Below are positions 9,649 through 22,000 of a stretch of DNA of 64,000 nucleotides, piece after piece. The notes beneath the pieces are model-generated. The model worked only from the letters and a program-made list of their open reading frames with translations. It did not search any database and was not told the DNA's origin. Source of the stretch: Pempheris klunzingeri (taxonomy: Eukaryota > Chordata > Actinopteri > Acropomatiformes > Pempheridae). The stretch is from the NCBI RefSeq assembly GCF_042242105.1, contig NC_092014.1, positions 7,563,374 to 7,627,373 of the forward strand, given 5' to 3'. The stretch's first letter is position 1, and each line of letters opens with the position of its first letter. The translations under genes were made by a program, and so were the position numbers.

Positions 9649-12600
9649 TTAAGCATCTCCAAGTCCAAATTGTTTCACCCCTCCCTGCTGTCCGCCACCT
9701 GCTGTGATGCGGCTGAGGGGGATGAGCTTCATGGTCGTCTCTTTCAGGGAGTACCAGCGGTCGTGCCACGTGACCCAAATAATGCCGTTGTCGTAGGATT
9801 CACCTGAATCCTTTGCAGAGTACCTGCCACCTAGACGCAGAGAACACAGGCAGTTTAGAGTGGACATAAAATGAGTTTTACAAATATATGTGCTTAGATA
9901 ACTGTTTTGTACTTATAGGGCCTTAAACAGCATCAATCATGGAAATGAACACCAATGAAAAAGTTTGGCGCTGGCTTTTGCCATGCAGTCCTACCCTGGT
10001 AGTATTTGCCATTCAAATGTGCAGCATGACATCTATTCATCCACCAGCCGGAGCCGTCCTGCAGAGCACAGTTGCCATCATACTTGTCATTGTCCATGTC
10101 GAAGGTACTGAACTGCATGCCATTGTGAAATGAGTAGAACTTGTCACTGGGATCATCTCCAAAGTCAAAGCCATCGAAAGCATCTCCAGCATCACCGCCA
10201 AAATAGTAGCCATATGTTAGACGGTACTTGTCGATCTCTGGTCCAACTCTGAACATGACATAGTCGGCATACCTGCAGAAAGGAGGCCAGAGAGGGGAAT
10301 GGAGGACACATGTTTTTGTTAACTTCTGTGTTGTTTTTCTCCTTCAAAGAAAACCTCATTATCAGGGTTTTGTTTGCCTTTGCCCATGTGTTCCTTTGCC
10401 CTTCTCTTTAATAATCTATTATCATGTGTTGGGAGCAAGTTGCTGACCCAAGTGGGGGAGTTCAAGTGTCTCAGGGTCTTGTTCACAAGTGAGGGTAAAA
10501 TGGAGCGTGAGATGGACAGACGGATCGGTGCGGCGTCAGCAGTAATGTAGGTGCTGAACTGGACCGTTGTGGTGAAGAGGGAGCTTAGCCGGAAGGCGAA
10601 GCTCTTGATTTACCAGTCGATCTATGTTCCAACCCTCACCTATGATCATGAGCTCTGGGTGATGACCGAAAGAACGAGATACAAGCGGATGAAATTAGTT
10701 TCTTCTATAGGTTGTCTGGGCTCATCCTTAGAGAAAGGATGAGGAGCTCGGACATCTGAGAGGGGCTCTGAGCAGAGCCACTGCTTCTTCACATCAAAGG
10801 GAGCCAGTTGAGGTAGTTTAGGCATCTGGTCAGGTCACGTCCCATATCTCATCTGGCCTGGGAACACCTCTGCTACACCCTATTGCTCGGGAAAAGGACG
10901 CCCAGAGTGCCCTGCTTGATCTGTTGCCACCACGACCTGACCCCGGATAAGCGGAAGATAATGGATGGATGTATGGATGTATGGATGTATGGATGGATGG
11001 ATGGATGTGTGCATGTGTATGTACTTTTTGTTACCGTCCCAGTCAACAAGATCTATCCTCAGCACAAGTGGGATGGTTGTACCGGCAGTCAGCAAATGTA
11101 TCTTCTCATTGCCGAGCCAGAACTCTGTGTTGGTTTTTGGTGAGAGATCACCAAAGCCGTTCTTGTACTGATTCCAGTCCTTGTTGAAATCCACACTGCC
11201 ATCACGTCTCTGTGGACACGAAAAAGTGATCAGGGTCAAAGTTTATGACAGCAGTGCAAGATTTTGACTCCTTAGTCAACAAAACATTTCTCAAATGCCA
11301 TATTTCAATAAAGGACTGTATCATAACTACTAGTGAAGGGAGGGGTTTTAAAAATGGTTGGGGAATATGTCCTTTCATTTTTGCTGAAAAGAGAGGAAGT
11401 CTTTTTATTTTAGTTTATTAGAATATATAATAACCATTCAAAAGTAGTTACATTGCCTTCGATTGCTATGATTTGCCTCTTCCAGTCATTAAAAGTAATC
11501 AATCATCACATGTAGGATTTAAAGAAAATTATTTGAACACTGAGGAAGGCCTTGTTGTTGCTTTAATAATCAAAACATAAAACACAAAATAACATCCTGG
11601 ACCATATTTCCACAAGTATTCCTGGCAGTTAATAGGCCAATCCTCGCCACCATTCACTTAATCAGACCACATTTCCCTACTTTTCCTGCCTTCTTACTCC
11701 CAGTTTATTAAAGGAGTCTATCAAAAGAGTCAAAAAAACAATCAAAGCGTGGACAAATATAGGACTATTTGGAGTGCTTAGGCTGGCACATGTTTAGAGA
11801 TGCAGCCACTTGGAAGAACCACATCAGTCTTGAGGAATACACACCAACAGTACCATCATAAGAAAATCTGCTGATCACAAATACAATAATACCATTCCCT
11901 AACCAGAAAGCCTAGGCGAATGGAGAGTTGAGAGTAACATCCACAGCCAAAACAGCTGCCTTTTGCTCAAGGAGTCATAGAACACCACCAAAGCGAGACT
12001 GAAAGCTGGCATCAAGGAGGCAAAGACATCAAGGTGACCATCAAGACCATCTCAGGCTACAAAAGCTGAGGCAACCCCAACATGTGTGAGGCCATGTTAC
12101 CAGATGACATTAACACATTATGGTCACTTTATGGTCAGTTTGATCTCCTCAACAAGAGTCAGCTGTTAATTTTGCCCCACCTCCAAAAACCCTGATGAGA
12201 GTGAATATAACTAAAGCAGCAGGACCTGGTAACATCCTCGACCGGGTATTAAGAACATGTGCCAACCAATCAGTTGATGTCATCTCCAACATCTTTAACA
12301 TGTCACTGTCAAATGGAAGTGATCCTGTCTGCTTCACAATAGCCACCATTGTCCCTGTACCTACAAATTCTACAGTTCCTAAACCACCCTCTGGCACTCA
12401 TTCTGATGAAGTGCTTTGAGAATCTGGTTCTCGAGCACATCAAAAACAACATCCCAGCCAGCGTGGATGCTCACCAATTTGAAGTCAGAACCAACAGATC
12501 CACAGAGGACACCATCTGCACTGCCCTCCACTCAGTGTTCACGCGTCTTAAAAAAACAACAAATTAACAACAGCCACATCAGAATGCTGTTTGGTGTTTT

Positions 12601-14762
12601 CAGCTCAGCTCAACTCAGGGCTACCTCACAAACAGACCCCAGACAGTCCGGCTTGACGGCCACACCTCCTCTACTCAAGTGCTGAACACTGGAGTCTCCC
12701 AGTGCTGTGTGCTCAGCCCCCTCCTGTTCACATTGTAACCCCATGATAGCTATCCACCACATCAAGGGTACTCTGCTGTGAGGTTTGTGGGCGACACCGC
12801 CGTCATCGCCCGGATTACAAGCAGTGATGAGAATTCATGTCAGGAGGAATTCATCTGCAGTCTTGCAGAGTGGTGCTCAGAGAAAAAATTTCTGCTCAGG
12901 AAAACCAAATCAGGAGGCGAAGACACACACCCCTAGCTGCATCAGTGGAGCTGGGGTGGAGTAAGTAAGAAGATTTAATTTCCTGGGAATCAGCATCACA
13001 GAGAACTTATCATGGTCCACCCTCTTTGGGAAAGCTCAGAAACAACTGTATTTCTTAAAGAGATTTAAGAAGGCAAAAGCCCCATGTTAAGGTCTTGTTA
13101 AATTTTTTTTACAGAGGATCAATATAAAGCACCCTGACTGGAAACATTACAAACTAGTATGGGATGTGTGCGGCCCAGGACAGGAGGGCTGTCTTCCTAC
13201 CTGGCATCAATGGTGTTGGTGTGGTGAGGTGCCTGCACAGAGCCTAAAGGACATTAAAAGACAATTCCCCCCCCCAGGTACAGCCTGTTCACCTTGCTGC
13301 TGTCTGGAAAGCGATACAGCAGCGACTGTTATCGTATCACCAGACAACGGAGCGGCTTCATTCCTCCGGCTGCAAGACTCCTGAACATATCCTCTGCAAT
13401 CCACCACAATTTTTTTCTTCTTCTGAGTACTAAGCTCTTCTTCTTTGGTAAAAACACTATATAGGAATCATTGAGTGCAAGATGAAGACAGTAAAAAGCC
13501 ATTTTCCCTAAAAGTTAAAGTGAAACATACCCTCTGTATCACTGTGAAGCCACGTCCAGAGCTGTCAATCTCACAGTACACCAGGAACTTCTCAGTGGCT
13601 GCTGCTGGCTTCACATAGTAAAGGCCACTGATGGTACCACCTTTCAATGCAATATCCTGGCAGTCTGATGACAAAACATTTACAATGTGAAAGACTGTGT
13701 GGTTCATTCCAGACCTTTAAATCAGCACATGTTTTTCCTGTTGTTGACCTAGTTAACCTTTTTAAGTAATTATATCCACATTTCGTTTGATTACAAAGTT
13801 TAGAAATAACTCAGGTCCCAACAAATTACATCTAGACTAAATCTGTTTACTTTACATTGATGCACCATATTGATTTGTCTCTAAACACTGAATAAGGACC
13901 AATATTGTTCAGATGAGGCGTGATTGGGAAATTTCTTGTGAAATGGGAATGGCCTGAGGGTCAATAAAGTTACTTTTTATTTATTCTTTTTTTTTTTACC
14001 TGTTCCGCTGGTGGGCTGGATCTCAACTATGTCTTTACAGTGCTGACTGCAATTCTGCTGCAGCTGGATGGCGAGTTCTTTCAAATCTGCCAATCTTTTC
14101 TCATTGGATGAAATTAAATCCTGAAGCTCACTGGAAAGAGGGAAATCAAGATTAGTGTGTGAGTTGGATCCTCAGTAATTTACGTCTCAGTTTTTTTTTA
14201 CAAAAGAAAACAAGACAAGAATAAGAAAATATGAAAATGAAATAAAATGTCAGTGGGGAGTTTGAGCACTTATGTATACAGGGGAAGGAATGGGTTTTGA
14301 AACCCCCAGTGATCTGTGTGCAATCCCTACTGTGTGGGCGAGGAGGAGTGGTACGCATTGGCCTGAAAGTGTAGATGACTGGGTCAAATTGGCAATTGTC
14401 TCAAGTTCCCAATCCTTGTTCACCTCTGTTATATACCTCAGTAGATTGTCAGCCACTCCACATGTAGTAGAACAGAACTTTCCCTGAATGCAGACAGGAC
14501 AAGTGAAAAATCCTGAATCTTAGTTTGCTCATAACCTGTAAACATATTATTTGTATTTGAATACTCACAGAGCTCTGATTTGGGGTGCATGTTGCCAGGC
14601 TGTCAAGTGCGATTTGCTACAAGAAAAAGACAAATTGATAAAGACTTTTGTGCTCAAGAATACAGCGTTAGTGATCTGAATCTTAATTCAGTAACTTACT
14701 GCTGATGAGAAAGAGAAAAGTAACAGAAGTCCTCCTGCTGCCGCAAGAAGCGATGGTGCCAT
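9649..14762 (-). CDS. Fibrinogen gamma-like tandem copy with a shortened coiled coil
   Basis: Exons: 14700-14762 (signal peptide, [21 protein letters not shown]), 14569-14616, a truncated third exon starting at 14483, then 14000-14130, 13531-13664, 11025-11209, 9995-10272 and 9649-9830. Compared with the intact neighbour, the distal half of exon 3 and all of exon 4 are gone, removing most of the rod between the two disulfide rings (CSTTCG and CSQHCKD remain). Phase-2 donors at 14380/14379 (gtcatc) or 14437/14436 (gtatat) would keep frame and give 374 or 355 aa; neither is strong. The globular domain is intact and ends [17 protein letters not shown], keeping the QQ and K of the cross-linking tail. 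One codon is lost near residues ESYDNG (EFGYDNG in the neighbour). Two LINEs lie in its introns. It may be a decaying copy or an altered secreted protein. Confidence 0.8.
10430..11011 (+). mobile_element. 3' fragment of an RTE-type LINE with ATGG-rich tail
   Basis: A 5'-truncated non-LTR element in the intron between fgg-copy exons 11025-11209 and 9995-10272, antisense to the gene. It still shows [20 protein letters not shown] and [17 protein letters not shown] (about 10570-10680), typical of the RTE reverse-transcriptase C-terminus. It is broken by several frame changes and ends in an ATGG-rich simple repeat (10970-11006). CATGTGT occurs on both sides (10423-10429 and 11012-11018), a likely target-site duplication. 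The same intron in the other fgg copy lacks it (177 against 752 bp), so the insertion postdates the gene duplication. Confidence 0.85.
11690..13440 (+). mobile_element. Degenerate CR1/L2-type LINE in a fibrinogen intron
   Basis: Pieces of a non-LTR reverse transcriptase appear in order on the plus strand, in different frames: a linker like NQKAWANGEL (about 11900), KAAGP...[12 protein letters not shown] (12214-12270), [18 protein letters not shown] (12485-12540), [14 protein letters not shown] (12694-12735), [11 protein letters not shown] (the FADDT region, about 12786) and [13 protein letters not shown] (about 12980). Many stops and frame changes show it is dead. It lies in the intron between exons 13531-13664 and 11025-11209 of the proximal fgg copy. 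That intron is 2.3 kb here but 0.54 kb in the other copy, so the insertion is lineage-younger than the duplication. Confidence 0.85.
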
Positions 14763-14819
14763 GTTGCTTTGGTCACTAATTGTGGTCTTGTCTCTTTGCA
14801 GAATGAAGAGCAGTTTAGC

Positions 14820-14845
14820 TCTGAGGGATATTTATCTGAACAAGG
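14820..14845 (-). promoter_or_regulatory. TATA-like promoter element, proximal fgg copy
   Basis: On the minus strand the sequence reads TTCAGATAAATATCCCTCAG, about 65 bp upstream of the ATG, with an ATAAATA core. The whole 14763-14905 flank is nearly the same upstream of the other copy, so a shared liver-type promoter was duplicated with the gene. Promoter function is inferred. Confidence 0.5.
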
Positions 14846-15060
14846 TCCTCAGTTCAGTGTTTGATAAGGGGTTCATAGGCAACATCCCACTCACTGTGAG
14901 TAATTTGACAGCGGTTATTTCCCGGATTTATAAGTTAACTAACTACAAACAAAGACATGTACTTTGACTGCTGATCCTACAGGGGGCTGAAGCCATAGTC
15001 TCCTGGTTGTAAACCATTCAGTTGCCTCACTCATCTCCAAATGTGCAATTGTTCTGCCTT

Positions 15061-15611
15061 CATACCATGTGAGAGGACCAGGTGTAAATAGCAGAGCAGA
15101 GTTTTCTGGCTATTTGCAGAAGTATATAAAAGAAGATGATAAAATATTATATTTTCATTTACATTTATGCTTAATGTATTTATTTAAAGGCTGCCACATT
15201 ACATTACATACAGGTGTGTGTTTCTGGTAACTCTTACTTCAGTGTTCTTGATTATGTTTTGATTTTTAGGGGGTGATTTTGTCTCATCTCCACAGAGCTG
15301 CTTGGCATATGGACTTTTCTAAGTTGTATCTTCAGGCTGGTAGCTACTCAGTCCAAACTAAGCCTGTTTAATAAAGTAACGACAAACTATATTTGGTTAA
15401 GAAAAGGCATTTATTTAGTGCTGAAAAAACAATGAGGAAGAAAACGTGAACATCAGTGTCCTGCTGGGTCTGATCAGCAAAACATGAACACATCATAAAG
15501 TCAGACGTTTTATCATGGACGCACGTTATTTCATGTAAGGCGGTTTCAGTGCTGTTGTGCTGAACACCTTAACTGCAGCCTAAATAGACCACAAGCACAG
15601 TAATCTACTTT
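15061..15611. repeat. fgg 3' flank, copy 2 of a long direct repeat
   Basis: Partner of 9157-9648. The near identity continues through the last two exons and the intron between them (15612-16260 against 9649-10290), then falls off in more upstream exons. Confidence 0.85.
15410..15415 (-). promoter_or_regulatory. fgg: Polyadenylation signal, distal fgg copy
   Basis: TTTATT on the plus strand (AATAAA on the minus strand), about 200 bp past the stop, matching the position in the other copy. Confidence 0.55.
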
Positions 15612-18600
15612 TTAAGCATCTCCAATTCCAAATTGTTTCACCCCTCCCTGCTGTCCGCCACCTGCTGTGATGCGGCTGAGGGGGATGAGCTTCATGGTCG
15701 TCTCTTTCAGGGAGTACCAGCGGTCGTGCCACGTGACCCAAATAATGCCGTTGTCGTAGCCGAATTCACCTGCATCCTTTGCAGAGTACCTGCCACCTAG
15801 ACGCAGAGAACACAGGCAGTTTAGAGTGGACATAAAATGAGTTTTACAAATATACGTGCTTGGATAACTGTTTTGTACTTATAGGGCCTTAAACAGCATC
15901 AATCATGGAAATGAACACCAATGAAAAAGTTTGGCGCTGCCTTTTGCCATGCAGTCCTACCCTGGTAGTATTTGCCATTCAAATGTGCAGCATGACATCT
16001 ATTCATCCACCAGCCGGAGCCGTCCTGCAGAGCACAGTTGCCATCATACTTGTCATTGTCCATGTCGAAGGTACTGAACTGCATGCCATTGTGAGACGTG
16101 TAGAACTTGTCACTGGGATCATCTCCAAAGTCATAGCCATCGAAAGCATCTCCAGCATCACCGCCAAAATAGTAGCCATATGTTAGACGGTACTTGTCGA
16201 TCTCTGGTCCAACTCTGAACATGGTGTAGTCGGCATACCTGCAGAAAGGAGGCCATAGAGAGGGGAATGAAGGATTCATGTATGAGGTAACTTCTGATGA
16301 GTCTTGTTTTTCTTCTTTAAAGGAAACCTCATTATCAGGGTTATGTTTACCTTGCCAGTGTGTCCCTTTGTACCTCTCTTACATAATCTGTTATCGCATG
16401 TGTGTGTGTGCGTACTTTTTAGTGCCATCCCAGTCAACAAGCTCTATCCTCAGCACAGTTGGGATGGTCGAACCAACAGTCAGCAGATGCATTTTCTCGT
16501 TGCCGAGCCAGAACTCTGTAGTGTCATCTGGTGAGAGATGACCAAAGCCGTTCTTGTACTGATTCCAGTCCTTGTGGAAGTCCACACTGCCATCACGTCT
16601 CTGTGGACACGAAAAAGTGATCAGGGTCACGATTATAGCAGTGTAAGATTTTGAGTCCTGTTTTTGCAGTTGGGTAACAAAACATTTATTCTTAAAACTC
16701 TTAAAAAAGTAGTTCACTAAGGAACTGGTGTGTAAAAAAGAGTCTTATCCTTTTCCTCCTACTGAAGACAGGGATAGTAGAGTATTAACCTTAAAAAGTT
16801 GCTACTTTCGGTTTTTATCCTTTGCCTTTTGCAGTCATTAGTAGTGAAATATTCCGTACCAACTCCGTTCTGCTTTGTTATTTTGAGATATTGGTGAGAG
16901 GATGTTGCAATTTTTATTTTCATTCAATTCAATTAAAAACTTTAATTCAGTCACCAACCAGCATTATCAAGTGTTTGGTTTTAGACAAATTATGTTTTTT
17001 TCACAGTATCACATTCTTCCTCTTCAACAAAATACTGGACAGGAATCATTTGATCGAGATGATGACAATAAAGAGTCCTTTTCCTTAACTGTGGTGAAAC
17101 ATAGTGTTATGTTCAACACAATGAAAGTGAAACATACCCTCTGTATCACCGTGAAGCCGCGTCCAAAGCTGTCAATCTCACAGTAGACCAGGAACTGCTC
17201 GGTGGCTTTCGCTGGCTTCACATAGTAGAGACCACTGACGGTGGCGCCTTTGTTTGCGACATCTTGGCAGTCTGATGAAAAAAGGGATGAAGAAGAAGAT
17301 GAAAAGGGAAGGCTCAACAAATGTAAAAGACTGTTTTGTTTTGCTTAAGACCAGTGTTGTTTATTATAAATCATGCTAAAAATTATCACATATTTTTTCC
17401 TGCTGTTATTTGATTTGGTTTTTCGGTAAATATGTCCACATTTCTTTAAATTATAAAGATTAGAAATAACTTAGCTGAAATGAGGTCACAACAAATGACA
17501 CCGGTCTGTTTACTTTGTATTGATGCACTATATTGATTTTAGTCTCTAACTAAACATTGAATGAGGACAAATGTTCAGATTGATTTAGAAACCTCTTGTG
17601 AAACACGACTGGCCAGAGGGTCAGTGTTTTTTTTTTCTTTTACCTGTTCCTGTGGTGGGCTGGATCTCGACTGTTTCTTTACATGGCTCACTACATTTCT
17701 GCTGCAGCAGACTGGAAAGTTGTTTCAAGTCTGTCATTCTCTTCTCGTTGGATGAAATTAAATTCTGAAGTTCACTGGAAAGAGAGAAATAAATGTGAGT
17801 TACACGAGCTGGATCTGACTAATTCATCTCTCAGCTTCTTACACAGAACAGTGTGAAGCTCAGAAATATTTTACAAAATAGATAAGGCTAGAATACGAAG
17901 TTAGATAATGAAAAAGAAGAATAAAGAACATCTGACGAGTATTATTTTATTATTATTATTATATTAAACATCATATTCATTTATTATTCCTGGTGTTTGT
18001 TTTATGTTACATATTGTATTTCATCTATAACAATGCATCATGATTTATACTCTGTTTGCTTGCCTGCACAGTAACTAGTTACTAAGGCTGGAAAAATATT
18101 GCAAATCAATTGAATAAATGTGCTTACAACTTTGACAACTTACAATATTTGCTGTTCCTGTGTGATGATGGTCTTCTCAAAACGAAGAACATCATCCAGC
18201 ATACTCGTTGACTTTTTGAAGTATGAATCTGGAATAAAAATGATACTTTGAATATATTAACAGCAGTGGGACTTGAGTCAAGCCATCAATTTAATCTATT
18301 TAAAGAACATACGTTAACACAAGTGACTAAAGTGCTTCACAGAGGAATTCTGAAAAAGGTGAGGGCACACAAAGCCAGCTGATGACTTGAGACCTGAATG
18401 TGTTACCTTGTGGGGAACTCTTTTGAGCTGAAGTAGCAGAATCTTTCATGTAGACGACTGTTTCTTCTGTCCCTTGGGTCAAATTGGCAATTTGTTCAAG
18501 CTGGTCTTGCATACTGTCCAAATCCTCACGCACGTCTGGCATATATTTCAGCAGGTAATCAGCCACTCCACATGTAGTAGGACAGTATGTTCCCTGAATA

Positions 18601-18640
18601 CAGATAATGCAAGCGAAACATACCGATCATTGTGTGCTCA

Positions 18641-18683
<43 letters not shown>

Positions 18684-18907
18684 GTAAAGGTGTCATTTAT
18701 AACTGCATACTTACAAAGTCATCTTTTGGGATGCATGTTGCAAGGCTGTCTCCTCTGATTTGCTGCAACAAAAAAGCAAAATCAATTCAGACTTTTGTGC
18801 TCTAGACAACTGGTTTTGCCAAACATCTGAATTTAGTAACTTACTGCTGATGAGAAGGAGAAAAGTAACAGAAGTCCTGCTGCTGTATTAAGAAGCGACG
18901 GCACCAT
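15612..18907 (-). CDS. fgg: Fibrinogen gamma chain, complete
   Basis: A secreted plasma clotting protein; gamma pairs with alpha and beta chains through disulfide rings and a coiled coil, and its globular domain binds calcium and the A knob during fibrin assembly. Nine exons: 18845-18907, 18715-18762, 18407-18593, 18144-18228, 17644-17774, 17138-17271, 16416-16600, 15961-16238 and 15612-15796, total 1296 nt = 431 aa, all phases consistent. Signal peptide about residues 1-21. Rings CPTTCG and CSEPCKE flank the coil. The fibrinogen C domain holds the calcium loop [10 protein letters not shown] and the stretch [17 protein letters not shown]. The tail [17 protein letters not shown] matches the human QQ...AKQ cross-linking region. 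Exon 2 has a single Cys (ATCIP) where human gamma has two adjacent ones. The QQ/K tail and order with plrg1 and lrat support gamma over beta or alpha. Confidence 0.95.
18641..18683. repeat. (ATCT)n microsatellite
   Basis: About ten uninterrupted tetranucleotide units in the intron between fgg exons 2 and 3; absent from the corresponding intron of the other copy. Confidence 0.95.
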
Positions 18908-18961
18908 GTTGCTTTGGCCACCAGTTGTGGTCTTGTCTCTTTGCAGACTGAAGAGCGGTTC

Positions 18962-18990
18962 GACTCTGAGGGATATTTATCTGAACAAGG
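18962..18990 (-). promoter_or_regulatory. fgg: TATA-like promoter element of fgg
   Basis: The same TTCAGATAAATATCCCTCAG block as in the proximal copy lies about 65 bp upstream of the ATG. Its conservation between duplicates within otherwise drifting flank supports function. Confidence 0.5.
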
Positions 18991-19049
18991 TCCTCAGTTC
19001 AGTGTTTGATAAGGGGTTCATATGCAAACATCCCACTCACTGTGTTGGG

Positions 19050-22000
19050 ACAAAGCTGTGACTCAAACAGCCAACAGCGGTCATTTCCCAGATTTGACGA
19101 ATCTGTGCTTGACAGCTGTAGTTGAGCCATCAGAAGACGGCCGAAAGTGCAGGTACGATGACAAAGCAAGCTGAGAAGATTGATGACTCAGACTTTTCTA
19201 TCAACTAAGTAATGGCATTTTTTTTTTCTGTAGGACTTGAACTATCAGTCAAACTAGAAGAACTGGGATTGCGACACAGTTTGTTAACCTTTCTTACTCA
19301 TCATAAAATACAAATCAAAAGAGAAATGACAGCATGAGTCATTCCTTAAAGACACAACATGTCCCTGTAAAACATTAATGGGTTGTCAATTAAAATGTTC
19401 TAACAAATGCCAGATGAACAAATTGTTTGTCAAACAAAACCACAAAATGTCCATGGAAAAATATTCATTTTGAACCGTCGAGGAGATGTCAGGTAAGATA
19501 TTGCAATAAGACATCTCAAGAATATGACAACCCATTTCTGTCGGGAAAAGAAACTAAATAGAGAGATAGAAAAAAGAATGTATGATTATGAGCCCTGGCT
19601 CATGGACTTTATCAGGTCACTTTGTAATAGTATAGTATACTGCAGTCTGGTGAATAATGTTGACCTCTTACTTGAAAATTGGCTGCACCTATAGGTAAAA
19701 CCACTAGTGGGAGTGGAACCACAACAAACCAAACATACATACTTTACAATCAGTGAGCACACATTCAAATTGAAAACTTTATTGCTCTTCAGAATGCAAC
19801 AATGTAGTTCTGCTTAAGAGAACACATACATGCAAAATTATATAGAAAAAGAAGTGAGCTAAATTTGACAGTTGTTCCAAAGAAACTAATCTGACTCAAA
19901 ACTACACTGATACAATAAAGTTATGATAAAATAAGTTCAGGCCCACCGAAAAAGTCTGTATAGATGCTTCTCTCTCTTTAGATGCTCTGCAATGAAGACA
20001 AGATGAATCATATATATTGAACTTCAGACCTTTATAAAATTTCTCTTCATAGACAGTTTATTTTGTATTTCAGAAACAAAGGGGTATTTTCACTGCAGGG
20101 AAGCTTCACAGTGTTTTTCTAAGAAAACAATGTGGGATTTTCACTGGTTTCATTTATGAGAAGCACATGTGCAGCTGTTGTTGACTGAAGTGGAGCTGAA
20201 CGCTCTGATACAAGACAGATCAATAGACGGGAGCACAGGATCACAGATCTCTGCCTTCAGTGTGACAGCTGAGGACTCGACTAATATTTGGCATCAACAA
20301 ATCATGTCAGATGATGCTATAAATTAATGATTATGATCTTCTTTGTCAAACTCTAAACATGTCAGATATCGGCAATTTCCAAACAGTTATTTAGTTAGTT
20401 TTCACATAGGCAGGCTTGTTTGCTTGTTTTTTTTTCAGGTGATATTTTAAGGTGTTTTCATAGATCATTTAGAACATTTAGTCCCACTCAGTCGGTCTGG
20501 AATAACCATGTTATGTTACACTAATCTGAATGAATTGTGAGTCTTCTACAATACTTTAAAAATTCAATAACTTCAATCAAATAATTCATGATGAAGATTG
20601 TTTTGGACCACTTCTAGGACAAGTAATGATAAAGATTCAATATTTGCCCACCATTTCTGTCATCATTTGGGGGCTTTGAAACACAATTTAGACGTTGATG
20701 TTGGGAAACAACATTTTCTAACCCTAACTGAACATCTAACTACAAATGAAAATAAAAAAATAAAGTACATTGATTGAATTCAAGACTTGAATAAAAGAAT
20801 CAGCTTAAATTTGACACCTGTTGCATGTAAGATTCACAATATTTATTCAATGTAATTTTCTTGCCAAACCAATTTATGCATTGAGTGCATTTATAATTTA
20901 GCAGATGTAACAGATAGGCTGGAGTCACCATTAGAAAAGCTAAAGGTAACACGTCTCGGTGTTGGACTCAAAGGAGTGGATGCATCATTTTTGGAAGTAA
21001 TGGTGTGCGCTATAGGTGGCCTTAATTTGCTTGAATCTGGTTGCAATAATTCAACCAGTGTACGATGGTCAGATCAAAGACTCAGCATGCACTGGTGGTC
21101 ATCACTGTACTTGTAGAGAGCACGAACTGATAGAGTGATCAATCTAATGGTATGCTCAAAGTTTGTGAGTGAATATTATCACACTGATATGTATCATTTC
21201 ACACATTCAGCACAGTAGAAATGCTCAATCACCTCTTGTGTCTGTCATGTTTATCTCCCCACAGGGTTCTGGTTTCATGCTGCTGTGAATTACACCTCTT
21301 CCCTTGAGAAAGATGAGCCTGTTTTAGCAAGACGCCCACATTTTTAATGGAAATATTTGTCTGCTCTGGATTTCAAGGTTAAAATGTCAGTGGGTTAATA
21401 GATCTATCACGTCAACATTTTAAAAGATATACATTTTTTTTTAGGAATGTTTGCAGTCATTCCATACTGTTACGGCCACGTTTCACTGGTCTGATCACGC
21501 CAATATATTGTTTGCTGTGCAGCTGTTGGTAATGGCTAACCAAGGGATATTCCTCAGGGTGCAAACAAGCCTCTTTTTTATTACAGCAAAATAAACAGTG
21601 CAGATATATGTGACAAAACAAAACTGAATAAGGCTTCATATGTGGGCCTCATGTTGACATTAGATGATAAATCTTACCTTGACTACCTCTGTGTGACCTG
21701 GTTTTATTATGTGGAAAAAAGCAGGCCCAGGATGGATATAAAGCTTCGCTGACCTGAGAATGAACTGCCAGGCCCATGAACCTAAACAGTGCTGAACTTT
21801 TGCTGAACTGGCCTCTTTGTGTAGAAACACCAGATGGAAAGTGTCTCTTTCTTTCTGTAAGTGCCATGAAGACATGAACACTTTCCCTGAACACTGTGTC
21901 CAGGATGTTAAGCTGTGCTTTGAGCTGTTGTTATAAATGTATTCAGACACTGATGCCAGGGTAACATTCTTACATTGTATGTACTTCAACAGAACGCACA

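Noticed and set aside
13930-13980. GGGTCAATAAAGTTACTTT as a LINE tail
   Set aside because: Short and embedded in intron sequence partly shared with the other fgg copy; no repeat body next to it.
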